DNA from: Streptomyces griseocarneus
GTDB lineage: Bacteria; Actinomycetota; Actinomycetes; Streptomycetales; Streptomycetaceae
Direction: 5' to 3'
NCBI GenBank assembly: GCA_003674045.1
Contig: PENC01000001.1
Location: 558,001 to 622,000 of the forward strand
Length of the DNA stretch: 64,000 bases
Numbering within the stretch: position 1 is the first letter of the stretch; every line of letters starts with the position of its first letter. The translations under genes and the position numbers were made by a program. Below the pieces are notes generated by a model. It did not search any database and was not told the DNA's origin. It saw nothing but the letters and a program-made list of their open reading frames with translations. This document shows positions 1-8,386 of this stretch, piece by piece.

Positions 1-1325
1 CCCGCGCCTTCCGGCTGCTGGCCCTGCCCGAGGTGCCCGAGGTGAGCGTGCCCGCCGCCGCGGCGCTGCTCGCCCGGCCGGAGCGGGAGGCGGAGGATTT
101 GTGCGAGTCGCTGGTCGATCTGAGCCTGCTGGAATCGGTCGCCCCCGGCCGCTACCGCTACCACGACCTGCTCCGGCTCTTCGCCCGGCAGACCGCGGTC
201 GCCGAGGTGCCCGACGGCGAGCGGACCGCCGCGCTCACCCGCCTGCTGGAGTTCGTCCTCGCCACCGCCCGCAACGCCCACCGGGTGTCGCTGCCCGACG
301 ACCTCTTCCCCGGGAGCGCGGCCCCGCCCGGCTCCGCGGGCCTGGTCTTCACCGGCCCGCGGGAGGCCGCCGCCTGGCTGCTCGACGAACAGACCTCGCT
401 CCTGGGGCTCGTCGAGCAGGCCGCGGACGACGCCTCCCTGTCGCTGACCGTCTGCTCGGACCTGCTGCTGGCCGCGGACCCGCTCGGCCGCCTCGGCGCG
501 CAGCCCTACGGCATCGAGCACGCCGCCCGGGCCCTGGCCGGGGCCGCGCGCACCGCCGGTCACCGCACCGCGGAGGCGCGCGCCCTGTACATGCTGGGCG
601 GCTCCGTGCAGCACCGCTTCGCCATGCGGCGCGGCGCCCCCGCCCTGGACCGGGCCATCGAGCTGTGCCGGGCGGCCGGGGACCGGACGCTGCTCGCCCA
701 TGTCCTGATCACCCGGGGCGGAGGCGCGCTGGCCCTGCGCGACTTCACCGCCGCGCACGCCATGCTGAGCGAGGCACTGACCCACTGCAGGGCCCTGGCC
801 AGCCGCAGCGTCGAGGCGTACGCGCTCGGCTTCCTCGGCCTGGCCCTGCTGGCCACCGGCCGGGCGGAGGAGGGGCTGGCGCACTGCCGCGAGGCCGTCG
901 CCGTCACCCGGGCGACCGGGGACGTCGCGGGCCAGGCCAACGCGCTGCACAACCTCGCCCAGGTCTGCCTGTGGACGGGGCGGACGTCCGAGACCTTCGA
1001 CAGCCTGCGCGAGAGCCTGCGCCTGTGGCGGCAGACGGGCTCCCGCTACCGCGAGGGCCTGCTGCTCGGCGCGATCGCCGAGGCCCACAACGTCTCGGGA
1101 CACCCCGTGGAGGCCGCCGAACACGCCGCGCGGGCACGGGACATCGCCGGGGCGCGCGGCGACGCGGGCATCCTCGCCCGCGCCTTCGCCCAGCTGGGCC
1201 ACGCCCACCGGGCACAGGGCGACACCGACGGGGCCCGCGAGCACTACCGCCGCGCGGAGAGCGTCTTCCGCGAGCTCGGCCTGCCCGACGCGGACGACAT
1301 GGCCCGGCACCTCCGGGAGCTCTGA
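1..1325 (+). CDS. SARP/AfsR-type regulator, C-terminal part (5' truncated by window edge)
   Basis: The reading frame is open from base 3 onward, so the gene begins upstream of the window; the GTG at 33 is internal. The visible N-terminal stretch (AFRLLALPE, then a VDLSLLE and YHDLLRLFA pattern) matches the winged-helix segment that follows the NB-ARC module in AfsR-like SARP regulators. The rest, about 400 residues, is a series of TPR-like helical pairs (for example AEARALYMLGG, ANALHNLAQVCL, AFAQLGHAHRAQGD). Such proteins activate secondary-metabolite or cell-wall genes through an N-terminal OmpR-type DNA-binding domain, which is not visible here. The next genes lie on the other strand, so any link to them is positional only. 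The stop at 1323-1325 is followed by a strong hairpin. Confidence 0.8.
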   Translation, partial: RAFRLLALPEVPEVSVPAAAALLARPEREAEDLCESLVDLSLLESVAPGRYRYHDLLRLFARQTAVAEVPDGERTAALTRLLEFVLATARNAHRVSLPDDLFPGSAAPPGSAGLVFTGPREAAAWLLDEQTSLLGLVEQAADDASLSLTVCSDLLLAADPLGRLGAQPYGIEHAARALAGAARTAGHRTAEARALYMLGGSVQHRFAMRRGAPALDRAIELCRAAGDRTLLAHVLITRGGGALALRDFTAAHAMLSEALTHCRALASRSVEAYALGFLGLALLATGRAEEGLAHCREAVAVTRATGDVAGQANALHNLAQVCLWTGRTSETFDSLRESLRLWRQTGSRYREGLLLGAIAEAHNVSGHPVEAAEHAARARDIAGARGDAGILARAFAQLGHAHRAQGDTDGAREHYRRAESVFRELGLPDADDMARHLREL

Positions 1326-1350
1326 CCCACGACGGGCAGGGACGAAAAAG

Positions 1351-1391
1351 GCCGCGTCCCCCGGCCGACCGGGGGGACCGAGGGACGCGGC
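1351..1391. terminator. Bidirectional terminator between convergent genes
   Basis: Ten-base arms GCCGCGTCCC and GGGACGCGGC (1351-1360 and 1382-1391) enclose a second small inverted repeat. It lies between the stop of the regulator gene and the stop of the convergent metallopeptidase gene, as expected for a shared terminator. Confidence 0.7.
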
Positions 1392-1430
1392 GCCTCGGCG
1401 GGACGGGGGAAGACATCCCGCCGAGGAGAC

Positions 1431-2486
1431 TCAGCTCTTGGGGATCTCGTCCCACAGCTGCTGAGCGGTCTTGCCGGTACGGGCACGCCACCACGCGTCG
1501 TCGCCGTCGTACGAGCCGTCGTGACCGGCCACGTTCAGCTTGCGCACGATGTCGCCGTCGTAGTGCGTGGCCACGTGGTTCAGGAAGTACGCCGTCGTCT
1601 TGTAGGCGTCGGTGTACTTGTCGGTGGACCGGACGGAGGGGAGCCCGCCGTTCTCGAAGTGGTAGTTGCGCACCCAGTCGGCCACGCCCTCCACGAAGTG
1701 CCCCGGCACGCTGCGGTTCTGCTGGATGATGTGGACCTGCTCGTGGATGAGGAAGCCCGCGTCGCCGGGGTTGCGGCGCACGTAGTCGGGGTTGACGCTC
1801 ACCATGCCGCCCATGGCGTAGGCGACACCGGTGTTGGACCGGTCGAGCACGATCCGGTACTCGGCCGGCGCCGCGTAGGCGTCACCTATGATCAGCGCGA
1901 CCGTCTTGGGGTACCAGGTCTCCAGCACCGGCTTCTGCGCCTCGAGCCAGCCGGCCAGGTCGGGGGCCTGTCCGGCGTCCAGCGAGATCCGCACACCCTG
2001 GCCGCTGCCGGGCTGCTGCGGCTGCGGCTGGGAGCCGGCGGGCAGCAGCTCCCAGCGCTGGCCGGGGTCGCCCCCGTCCGGGCTCCGCAGCGCCAGCGCG
2101 ACGCTCTCGCCGACGGCCGTCAGATAACGGTCGCCCTCGTCCCCGCGCACCGTCTTGATCCGGTACCAGCCACTGCCCGCGTCCTCGAGCAGCCAGCGCT
2201 GGTTGGCGTCGCCGTGCTCGGAGAACAGGTGGGTGACCCCCGCGCTGAAGTTGTAGTCGAGGACCATGGCCTGGCCGGGGCCATGGGTGCCGTGGGTCAG
2301 CCCCGTCTCCAGCAGCCACGAGCCGTTCTCCTTGGCCCAGAAGGCCCACTGCTGGGCCTTGGACCCGTTGGGCTTCCAGCCCTGGATCTTCGTGCCCTGT
2401 GCCGTGTTGCTGTGGTCGACGTCGACCGTCAGGCCGTTGGCGGACCGGAGGGTGAACAACTGGCCGTTCTGCGGAACGACAGACAT
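1431..2486 (-). CDS. Beta-trefoil (ricin-type) domain plus BSP-family zinc metallopeptidase
   Basis: This is a 351-residue protein. Residues 1-150 form a ricin-like beta-trefoil with QW-type repeats (SKAQQW, NQRW, GQRWEL). A short Pro/Gln linker (about 152-163) leads to a C-terminal domain with HEQVH at 248-252 and EGVADWVR at 266-273. That is the pattern of the plant/bacterial basic secretory protein peptidase family, in which the HExxH histidines bind zinc. The ATG at 2486 was chosen because an AAAGG lies about 8 bases upstream and because the paralog at 3501-4388 begins with the same MS-PQNGQ start; a longer in-frame reading (to 2639) has Arg/Pro-rich junk. No signal peptide is visible, which is unexpected for a lectin-protease. 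It probably acts on glycoprotein or cell-wall material, but its export route is unknown. Confidence 0.8.
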   Translation of the reverse strand: MSVVPQNGQLFTLRSANGLTVDVDHSNTAQGTKIQGWKPNGSKAQQWAFWAKENGSWLLETGLTHGTHGPGQAMVLDYNFSAGVTHLFSEHGDANQRWLLEDAGSGWYRIKTVRGDEGDRYLTAVGESVALALRSPDGGDPGQRWELLPAGSQPQPQQPGSGQGVRISLDAGQAPDLAGWLEAQKPVLETWYPKTVALIIGDAYAAPAEYRIVLDRSNTGVAYAMGGMVSVNPDYVRRNPGDAGFLIHEQVHIIQQNRSVPGHFVEGVADWVRNYHFENGGLPSVRSTDKYTDAYKTTAYFLNHVATHYDGDIVRKLNVAGHDGSYDGDDAWWRARTGKTAQQLWDEIPKS

Positions 2487-2533
2487 GCTGCTGTGCCTTT
2501 CGTAGGTTCGTAGGGGGGAGGGGTGCGAAGGGT

Positions 2534-3466
2534 TCAGTCGCCGACGCGGAAGCCGTGCTCCGCGCCCAGCTTCTCGAGGGTGGTACGGCCCGGGACGCCG
2601 TCGGCGTCGTCGCCCTCGTAGCCGCAGCGGCTCTGCCACTCCGCGTAGGCGTACTGGGTCCTGGTGCCGAAGGAGCCGTCGACCCAGTCCCCGGACAGCA
2701 GGCCCTCGGCCTGGAGGGCCCGCTCCACGACGAGCACGTCGTCGCGGTGGGTGGTCGCGCCCTGCGCGGCGTCCGGGTCGCTCCCGGCCGCGGCCACGAC
2801 CTTCGCCAGGCTGACCTCGGCGGCGTCGGTTCCGGACGAGGCGTCGGACTCGTCGTCCGCGGTCCCGGTCCCGGTCGTGGACGGGTACGGGGCGTCGCCC
2901 GAACCCGCGGCGAGGATCGCCGACCGGTCGATCGCACCCGGGTCCCAGTGGTCGTTGCCGGGGACGTTGGCGTGCCCGTAGTGGCCGCCCTCGGAGTGCC
3001 AGGTGTCGCTGTCCCGGCTGGTGGAGTCGGAGTCGTCGGCGGCGAGGTCGCCCGCCGGCCAGGCGTCCGGGACGCCCCAGGAGCGGGCGGCGTCGAGCAG
3101 CGCGGCGAAGTTCGGCCCCGGCTGCCAGTAGCCGGTGAAGGGCTCGCTCGCCCGGGCCAGCACCTCGACCTGGATGCAGACCGCGCCGGTGCGGTTGGTG
3201 CGGTCGCCGCCGTCGTTGCGCAGGGCGCGGGCGCTCTCGTCCAGCGGACCGAACTGGCCGATGCGGTCGGTCGTCGGGTCGTAGAGCACGTGCGGCTCGG
3301 CGCCGATCTCGATCAGGTAGTCGGCGGTGGAGTCGAACTCCGCGTCACCGGCACCGCTCTCGGTGGTGTGCCAGACGATACGAGGCGGTTCGTCCGGGGT
3401 GTCCATCTCGCCGCCGATGTCGCCGCCGCCCAGACGTTCGGCACCGGGGATCCAGGTGATGCCCAT
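2534..3466 (-). CDS. N-acetylmuramoyl-L-alanine amidase-like protein with peptidoglycan-binding domain
   Basis: This is a 310-residue protein. The start ATG at 3466 is preceded by GAGAGGA; the upstream continuation of the frame is shadow sequence of the next gene. Residues 29-200 resemble an amidase_2/PGRP-type fold: IVWHTTES with H33 as the likely first zinc ligand, and near residue 195 the GHYGHANVP...HWDPG motif typical of actinobacterial amidases with the second histidine set. Residues about 235-310 are a PG_binding_1-like helical domain ending GYEGDDADGVPGRTTLEKL. There is no signal peptide. The enzyme should cleave the muramyl-alanine bond of peptidoglycan. It lies between two trefoil-domain genes on the same strand, probably in one operon, 47 bases upstream of the metallopeptidase start. 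Confidence 0.8.
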   Translation of the reverse strand: MGITWIPGAERLGGGDIGGEMDTPDEPPRIVWHTTESGAGDAEFDSTADYLIEIGAEPHVLYDPTTDRIGQFGPLDESARALRNDGGDRTNRTGAVCIQVEVLARASEPFTGYWQPGPNFAALLDAARSWGVPDAWPAGDLAADDSDSTSRDSDTWHSEGGHYGHANVPGNDHWDPGAIDRSAILAAGSGDAPYPSTTGTGTADDESDASSGTDAAEVSLAKVVAAAGSDPDAAQGATTHRDDVLVVERALQAEGLLSGDWVDGSFGTRTQYAYAEWQSRCGYEGDDADGVPGRTTLEKLGAEHGFRVGD

Positions 3467-3500
3467 GGGGGGTGTCCTCTCGGGTGTCGTCTCGGCGCCG

Positions 3501-4388
3501 TCAGTTCGCGAAGGTCTGCGTCCAGCGACCGCCGCTGCCGGGGGCGAAGGCCGCCCCGAAGCGCCGGAAGTCACGCCCGAGGATGTTGTTGCGGTGCCCC
3601 TCGCTGCGCATCCACATGTCCATGGTTCCGCGCACGTCGGAGCCGGTGGCGGCGTTCTCGGCCCCGGATGAGCTCTGGACGCCCGCGTCCTTGAAACGCC
3701 GCGAGAAGTCGCTTCCGTCCGAACCGACGTGGCCCAGGAAGTTGTTGCGTGCCATGTCGTCGGACTGGCGCTGGGCCGCCGCGCACAGCGCGCCGTCGAG
3801 GACCAGGCCCGGCAGCCCGGCCTTCGCCCGCTCCTGGTTGACCAGGCCCAGCATCTGCTCGACCGCGGAGCCGCCGCCACCCGGCTGGGGCTGCGGCTGG
3901 GGCTGGGGCTGCTGACCAGGCTGTCCGCCCTGGCCGGAGCCCGCCACGGCCTCCAGCCGCCACCGCTGCGCGTCGTTGCCGGGGTCGGACTTCCACACGC
4001 CCAGGACGCGGCCGCCGCCGTCGGCGGTCAGATAGGAGTCGCCGCCTTCCGTGCGCCGGCTCTTGAAGCGCACGTAGCCGTCACCGGCGTCCTCCAGCTG
4101 CCACAGCTGGTTGGCCTGCCCGTGCTCCTTGACCAGGTGGGCCCGCCAGTTGGTGAAGTCGAAGTCGAGGACCATGGCCTGGCCGGGGCCGTGGGTGCCG
4201 TGGGTCAGCCCCGTCTCCAGCAGCCACGAGCCGTTGTCCTTGGCCCAGAAGACCCACTGCTGGGCCTTGGACCCGTTGGGCGACCAGCCCTGGATCTTCG
4301 TGCCCGGAGCCGTGTTGCTGTGGTCGACGTCCGCGACCACACCGGTCGCCGAGCGGAGGACGTATATCTGGCCGTTCTGCGGGGACAT
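3501..4388 (-). CDS. Beta-trefoil (ricin-type) domain plus CAP/SCP domain protein
   Basis: This is a 295-residue protein. Residues 1-150 are a trefoil domain closely similar to that of the metallopeptidase gene downstream, including an almost identical stretch around LLETGLTHGTHGPGQAMVLD. The two genes therefore share a duplicated 5' half. A Pro/Gln linker (about 158-170) leads to a CAP domain (about 175-295) with LVNQERAKAGLPGL, LGHVGSDG and MWMRSEGHRNNIL, the classic CAP histidine/glutamate set. The start at 4388 was chosen by alignment with the paralog; the upstream AGAGAG is weak, and an earlier ATG at 4484 cannot be excluded. No signal peptide is seen with the chosen start. CAP proteins are usually extracellular; the function here is unknown. 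Confidence 0.75.
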   Translation of the reverse strand: MSPQNGQIYVLRSATGVVADVDHSNTAPGTKIQGWSPNGSKAQQWVFWAKDNGSWLLETGLTHGTHGPGQAMVLDFDFTNWRAHLVKEHGQANQLWQLEDAGDGYVRFKSRRTEGGDSYLTADGGGRVLGVWKSDPGNDAQRWRLEAVAGSGQGGQPGQQPQPQPQPQPGGGGSAVEQMLGLVNQERAKAGLPGLVLDGALCAAAQRQSDDMARNNFLGHVGSDGSDFSRRFKDAGVQSSSGAENAATGSDVRGTMDMWMRSEGHRNNILGRDFRRFGAAFAPGSGGRWTQTFAN

Positions 4389-4508
4389 TTCTCTCTGCCA
4401 ACCGTTCTGGAGCGCCGCGCATTCTTCGGCGCGACGTCGTGTGAATTGCTCTGGGAGCAGCCGAACTTTTTCGACGTCCGCCATGCTGTCGAGCCCCGAT
4501 CGACGGTG

Positions 4509-4560
4509 GATCAACATGAAATCAATGTCGATCAACGCGGATCAACGCGTCGGTCAACGC
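4509..4560. promoter_or_regulatory. Five helically phased GTTGAT-like direct repeats
   Basis: Read on the minus strand, the element GTTGAT or a one-base variant occurs five times. On the plus strand ATCAAC is at 4510, ATCAAT at 4521, ATCAAC at 4531 and 4541, and GTCAAC at 4553, a spacing of 10-12 bases. Direct repeats with one-turn phasing are the usual target of SARP-type activators. The array lies in the roughly 370-base divergent region between the CAP gene and the CHAP gene. That a SARP such as the one at the left edge binds here is inference. Confidence 0.5.
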
Positions 4561-4760
4561 CTCCCGGAAAAGCGTTCAACGGGAGTCCGGAAGAGCACGT
4601 CCGGCCTCGATGTGGCATGGTGATCGACAGCTCGCAGCCCACGTCGGAGGCGGTGCACGCCCATGCCGTGCCCTCTGCGCACCATCGCGCGAGCGTTCAT
4701 TCCGCCGCGGTCACCGTCGCCACGGAAATGTGCATGCTCAAAATTCAGGAGGGGTAAACC

Positions 4761-5747
4761 ATGTCCGGAGCCAGGGAATTCATCAGCGTCGCCCGGGAGG
4801 AGATCGGATACCAGGAGGGCTTTTCCGACGGCCACTGGGACAACGACAACAAGTTCGGCCGCTGGTACGGCATGAACGAGGAGGCGTGGTGCGGCATGTT
4901 CGTGAGCTGGGCCGCGGACCGGAGCGGGAACGGCGACATCGTGCCGCGCTACGCGTGGTGCCCGGCGGGCGTGGAGTGGTTCCAGGACCGCGGCCGCTGG
5001 AGCGCCTACCCGGCCGTCGGCAGCGTGGTCTTCTTCGGCCCCGGCGGCGGCTCGCACACGGGCATCTGCATCGGGTACACGGACGACGAGATCACCACCA
5101 TCGAGGGCAACACCAACGACTCGGGCTCGGCCGAGGGCGACGGTGTCTACCTCAAGACCCGCCCGCGCAAGTCCTCCTACGTCTACGGGTACGGCATCCC
5201 GGACTTCCCGGAGGGCGCCGTCGTGGCCGACCCCGACTGGCAGGGGCGCCCCGGCGTCGTCTACTTCGGCGAGCAGGCCGACGAATCCGACATCCCGTCG
5301 GGCGGCGACACCTCCTCCCGGCCCGACACCCGGGAGGAGGACGGTGACTCCTCCCGCCAGGTCGTGATCGACGGTCTGGCCTACGGCCCCGGGAGCAGCG
5401 GCGAGCACATCGCCCGCCTGGGAGAGATGCTGGTGCGGGCCGGCTGCGGCGCCTACGAGGGGGACCCCGGCAGCGAGTGGACGGAGGCCGACACCGAGTC
5501 GATGCGCCGGTACCAGGAGAAGATCGGCGACACGGGCACCGAAGCGGACGGCATCCCGGGCCCCAAGCAGCTGGCGCGACTGACGGCGGAATACGGCCAG
5601 GCCCGCACCGTCACGGTGCGGGAGGGCGACACGCTCTCGTCCATCGCGGCGGCGAACGACGTCCCGCTGTCCGCACTGACGACGGCGAACCCGCAGATCG
5701 AGGACCCCGACACGATCACCCCGGGAGAGGTGGTCACGCTTCCGTAG
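4761..5747 (+). CDS. CHAP-domain peptidoglycan hydrolase with PG-binding and LysM domains
   Basis: This is a 328-residue protein. The start at 4761 follows AGGAGGGG at 4747-4754. Residues 1-160 are a CHAP (NlpC/P60-like) amidase/endopeptidase domain with EAWCGMFVSWAA (C44 nucleophile), SHTGICIGY (H99) and IEGNTN. Residues about 190-260 form a PG_binding_1-like domain, and 275-328 a LysM domain (TVREGDTLSSIAAAND...ITPGEVVTLP). The protein should bind and cut peptidoglycan. As with the three minus-strand genes across the divergent promoter, there is no N-terminal signal peptide although all recognisable domains act on the wall. A non-Sec export route, lysis release or use against other cells are all possible; the sequence does not decide. 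Confidence 0.85.
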   Translation: MSGAREFISVAREEIGYQEGFSDGHWDNDNKFGRWYGMNEEAWCGMFVSWAADRSGNGDIVPRYAWCPAGVEWFQDRGRWSAYPAVGSVVFFGPGGGSHTGICIGYTDDEITTIEGNTNDSGSAEGDGVYLKTRPRKSSYVYGYGIPDFPEGAVVADPDWQGRPGVVYFGEQADESDIPSGGDTSSRPDTREEDGDSSRQVVIDGLAYGPGSSGEHIARLGEMLVRAGCGAYEGDPGSEWTEADTESMRRYQEKIGDTGTEADGIPGPKQLARLTAEYGQARTVTVREGDTLSSIAAANDVPLSALTTANPQIEDPDTITPGEVVTLP

Positions 5748-5779
5748 CCGTCGGCCGCCCTCGCCGGCCCGGTTCCCCG

Positions 5780-6260
5780 GTCTGGGCTCCATCGGCGCGG
5801 CGGCGGCCGCCGCCGCGTACAGGGGGGATGCCGCGGCGCAGGAGTGCGGGGTGGCGGTCGACGTGGAAAGCGCGCCGGCCGTTCGCGTTCGGCGTCGTGG
5901 GCGATCAGGTACCAGCGCCGGTGGGAGGCGACCAGGCCGTGGGACTCGACGCGGCGGGTGGCATGGGCGAGGGTGACGATCTCGTGGTCGCGGCAGGCGG
6001 CGGCCAGGACGGTGAGCGTGGCGGGTCGGCCTGCGGGCCGGTGCTCGACGGCAGGGGGACGGCGGTCTCCTCGACGCCGGTCACCCCGCCGGTGGCAGTG
6101 CGCAGGGCGATCGCGATCGCGACGGCCTCTTCGTCGTCGAGGGCGAGGGGCAACCCGCGTGGGCTGCCTTCCTTCTGCCAAGGGCTGCGCACCGTGGCGC
6201 TGGAGCGTGCCACCCGCTCCCTGTCCGGCGCTCTGGACGCTCCGTCGCGAGCCCGTGTGA
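5780..6260 (-). pseudogene. Decayed WYL-domain (YafY-type) transcriptional regulator
   Basis: Pieces of a WYL-family regulator can be read on the minus strand in different frames. One frame (near 6150-6200) gives GLPLALDDEEAVAIAIALRT with TGGVTGVEE, the conserved stretch following the HTH domain. Another (near 5880-6020) gives LAAACRDHEIVTLAHATRRVESHGLVASHRRWYLIAHD in short readable runs, the WYL core. A third supplies a DRHPA-like continuation. At least two frameshifts separate them, and the HTH N-terminus is not recoverable. Family assignment is firm; the gene is not functional as read. Confidence 0.65.
5796..5817. terminator. Perfect GC palindrome downstream of CHAP gene
   Basis: A 22-base perfect palindrome built of CGG/CCG units lies 49 bases after the CHAP stop and at the 3' side of the decayed minus-strand regulator. 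A terminator role is plausible but not proven. Confidence 0.4.
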
Positions 6261-7052
6261 TGTCGAAGTTCGGCGATCAAGTGTGGGCACGCGCCTTCCC
6301 CTGCTCCGGTCGCGACTGGCCACCCTTGCTCCAGGGCCTGGTCGTAGCGCAGGTGGCGGGCTGTGTCGTTCCTTCGGCAGCGACAAGACGGCGTCCACCG
6401 GATAGTTATTCGGTCATCCAGGTTCCGGGAAGGCCGGTCGGCGTTCCTTCCCGCGCCCGATACGGCGTCAACATCGCACATACTGTGCCTTGTCGGTTGC
6501 GGTCAGGGCCTGTTCCTCGCGCAGTGTGCGCGGGGTCAAGATGGGCTTGCAAGAGCTGACATAGCATCAATTTTACTCGGACGCCGAGGAGTTCTCTTAG
6601 CCGCCCCCCTGTTCTCCTCCGCCTCACGATGCGGCCTGCGAGCCGGTCTCGGTGAGGACTTCGTCCATGGTCTTCAGCGTGATCCACAGTGGCGTCGGCC
6701 GTTCTTCCGCAGCCGTGAGCCTCGTTTCAACTCGGCGGTCTCATCGCAGAGTTGACCAGCGCGAGCTCCTCCTGACGTTCCGGGCCCTCGGTCGGCGAGC
6801 CCATCGCCGCCCCACCGCCCTCCCGGACGGCTTCGCCGATGCCGCCGTGGAAAGTGACCAGGCCGACGGCCGCGCGAGCGTCGCGTCCCGGAGCATGCGC
6901 CTCCGCTTGGCCCTCGCCCACGAGGGGGGCGGTCGGGTCGACGGCGGCGAACGCTCGCCCATGAGGTCGGAGCCTGCCCTGAACTGCGGACTTCCGTCTC
7001 TGCGGGGGAGTCGCGCCCGCAGCAGGCGTCCAGTGTGATGTCCATCTCCACA
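6261..7052. other. No recognisable gene
   Basis: About 790 bases without a convincing reading frame. Open frames on both strands are short, Arg/Pro-rich and match no family I recognise. The stretch around 6540-6620 is locally AT-richer. It probably holds decayed sequence left of the cyclitol cluster. Confidence 0.5.
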
Positions 7053-7091
7053 AGATCAAAAACCTTTGCTGCCTTCGCAAAGGTTTGATCT
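7053..7091. promoter_or_regulatory. Long inverted repeat upstream of the cyclase gene
   Basis: The arms AGATCAAA-AA-CCTTTGC (7053-7069) and GCAAAGGTTTGATCT (7077-7091) pair fully apart from a two-base bulge, with a seven-base loop. It ends 58 bases before the cyclase ATG. The AT-rich arms are unlike the surrounding GC-rich sequence. It may be an operator for a dimeric regulator or a leader RNA hairpin. Confidence 0.5.
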
Positions 7092-7149
7092 CATGGAGTC
7101 ACTGCGTCATGCACGCATATTTATGCGACTGTCCGTTCTGGGGGGAACA

Positions 7150-8373
7150 ATGACTGAAGCAGCCCATTCGGCTGGGCTTTTTGCCGAGAGTGAGCGCATC
7201 GACACATGGCGGGTGCGGGCCGTCAAGCCCGTCTCCTATGAAGTCCGGGTCTGCGACGACGCGTTCGACCTGCAGAGCACCGCCCTGCTCGACGTCGGCG
7301 GCCGGACCGACGACGGCCGTTTCCGCCGGTTCCTGGTGATCGACCAGAACGTGGACGAGTTGCACGGTGAGCGGATCCGGAAGTACTTCGACCATCACGG
7401 CGTCGACTACCACGCCCACTTGGTGCGCGTCGACGAGACCGTGAAGGACTTCGACACCGCCACGGGCATCGCCCAGGCCATCGACGCCTTCGGTATCGAT
7501 CGCCGCCGGGAGCCGATCATCGTCATCGGCGGCGGTGTCCTGATGGACATCGTCGGACTGGTGGCCAATCTCTACCGCCGCGGCACTCCCGTCCTGCGCG
7601 TGCCCACCACGCTCATCGGCCTGGTCGACGCCGGCGTCGGGGTCAAGACCGGCGTGAACTTCAACGGCCACAAGAACCGTCTCGGCACCTACTTCGAGAC
7701 CTCGCTCACCCTCCTGGACCGCTCCTTCCTCTCGACCGTCGAGCGCCGTCACATCTCCAACGGGCTGGCCGAGATCCTGAAGATGGCGCTGATCAAGGAC
7801 GCGCGCCTGTTCGATCTCCTGGAGGAGCACGGGGCCCGTCTGCTCGACACCCGCTTCCAGGGGGATACCACCGCCGAGCAGCGGGTGGCCGCCGAGGTCG
7901 TGCAGCGCGCGGTCCACGGCATGCTGGAGGAGCTCCAGCCCAACCTCTGGGAGACCGAGCTGGAGCGCATCGTCGACTATGGCCACACCTTCAGCCCCAC
8001 CGTCGAGATGTACGCCCTGCCCGCCCTCCTGCACGGCGAGGCGGTGTGCGTGGACATGGCCCTGACCACGGTCCTCGCCTGGCGCCGCGGCCTGGTCGGC
8101 GAGGAGCAGCGCGACCGCGTCCTCGACGTCATGCGCACCCTCGAACTGCCGTGCTGGCACGACTCGTTGGAGCCCGGCCTGCTGGCCGCCGCCCTGGAGG
8201 ACACCGTGCGCCACCGCGACGGCAAGCAGCGGCTCCCGCTGCCCGTGGGGATCGGCGATGCCACGTTCGTCAACGACGTGACGGCCGAGGAACTCGCCGT
8301 CGCCGTCGACGACCTGCGCCGGCTGGGCGACCCGGACGCCGTGTCCGGTCTGCGGTCCACGGCCGCGGCCTGA
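7150..8373 (+). CDS. Sedoheptulose 7-phosphate cyclase, 2-epi-5-epi-valiolone synthase type
   Basis: This is a 407-residue protein of the dehydroquinate synthase-like sugar phosphate cyclase superfamily. NAD-binding GGGVLMD is at 127-133, followed by RVPTTLIGLVDAGVG (150-164) and KTGVNFNGHKNRLGTY. The metal ligands expected are E208 (GLAEILK), H279 (DYGHTF) and H295 (LLHGEAV). GHTFSP replaces the GHTFGH of true dehydroquinate synthases, which marks the sedoheptulose 7-phosphate cyclases; overall the segments read most like EEVS enzymes of the acarbose, validamycin and cetoniacytone pathways. The product would be 2-epi-5-epi-valiolone or a stereoisomer (EVS and DDGS are not excluded). The ATG at 7150 follows GGGGGAAC; the frame continues upstream from a TTG at 7066 inside the hairpin, without an RBS. 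It is the first gene of the cyclitol cluster. Confidence 0.85.
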   Translation: MTEAAHSAGLFAESERIDTWRVRAVKPVSYEVRVCDDAFDLQSTALLDVGGRTDDGRFRRFLVIDQNVDELHGERIRKYFDHHGVDYHAHLVRVDETVKDFDTATGIAQAIDAFGIDRRREPIIVIGGGVLMDIVGLVANLYRRGTPVLRVPTTLIGLVDAGVGVKTGVNFNGHKNRLGTYFETSLTLLDRSFLSTVERRHISNGLAEILKMALIKDARLFDLLEEHGARLLDTRFQGDTTAEQRVAAEVVQRAVHGMLEELQPNLWETELERIVDYGHTFSPTVEMYALPALLHGEAVCVDMALTTVLAWRRGLVGEEQRDRVLDVMRTLELPCWHDSLEPGLLAAALEDTVRHRDGKQRLPLPVGIGDATFVNDVTAEELAVAVDDLRRLGDPDAVSGLRSTAAA

Positions 8374-8386
8374 TCGCGGCCAGTCC

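Noticed and set aside
1431..5747. Prophage lysis cassette
   Set aside because: No holin, tail, capsid or integrase genes are nearby, and the trefoil-metallopeptidase and CAP proteins are not phage lysis functions.
6727..7080. 117-codon minus-strand frame left of the cyclase
   Set aside because: No RBS, no family resemblance, and the start lies inside the inverted repeat; treated as non-coding.
7150..8373. Shikimate-pathway 3-dehydroquinate synthase
   Set aside because: GHTFSP in place of GHTFGH, plus the cyclitol-type neighbours, favour the sedoheptulose 7-phosphate cyclase branch.
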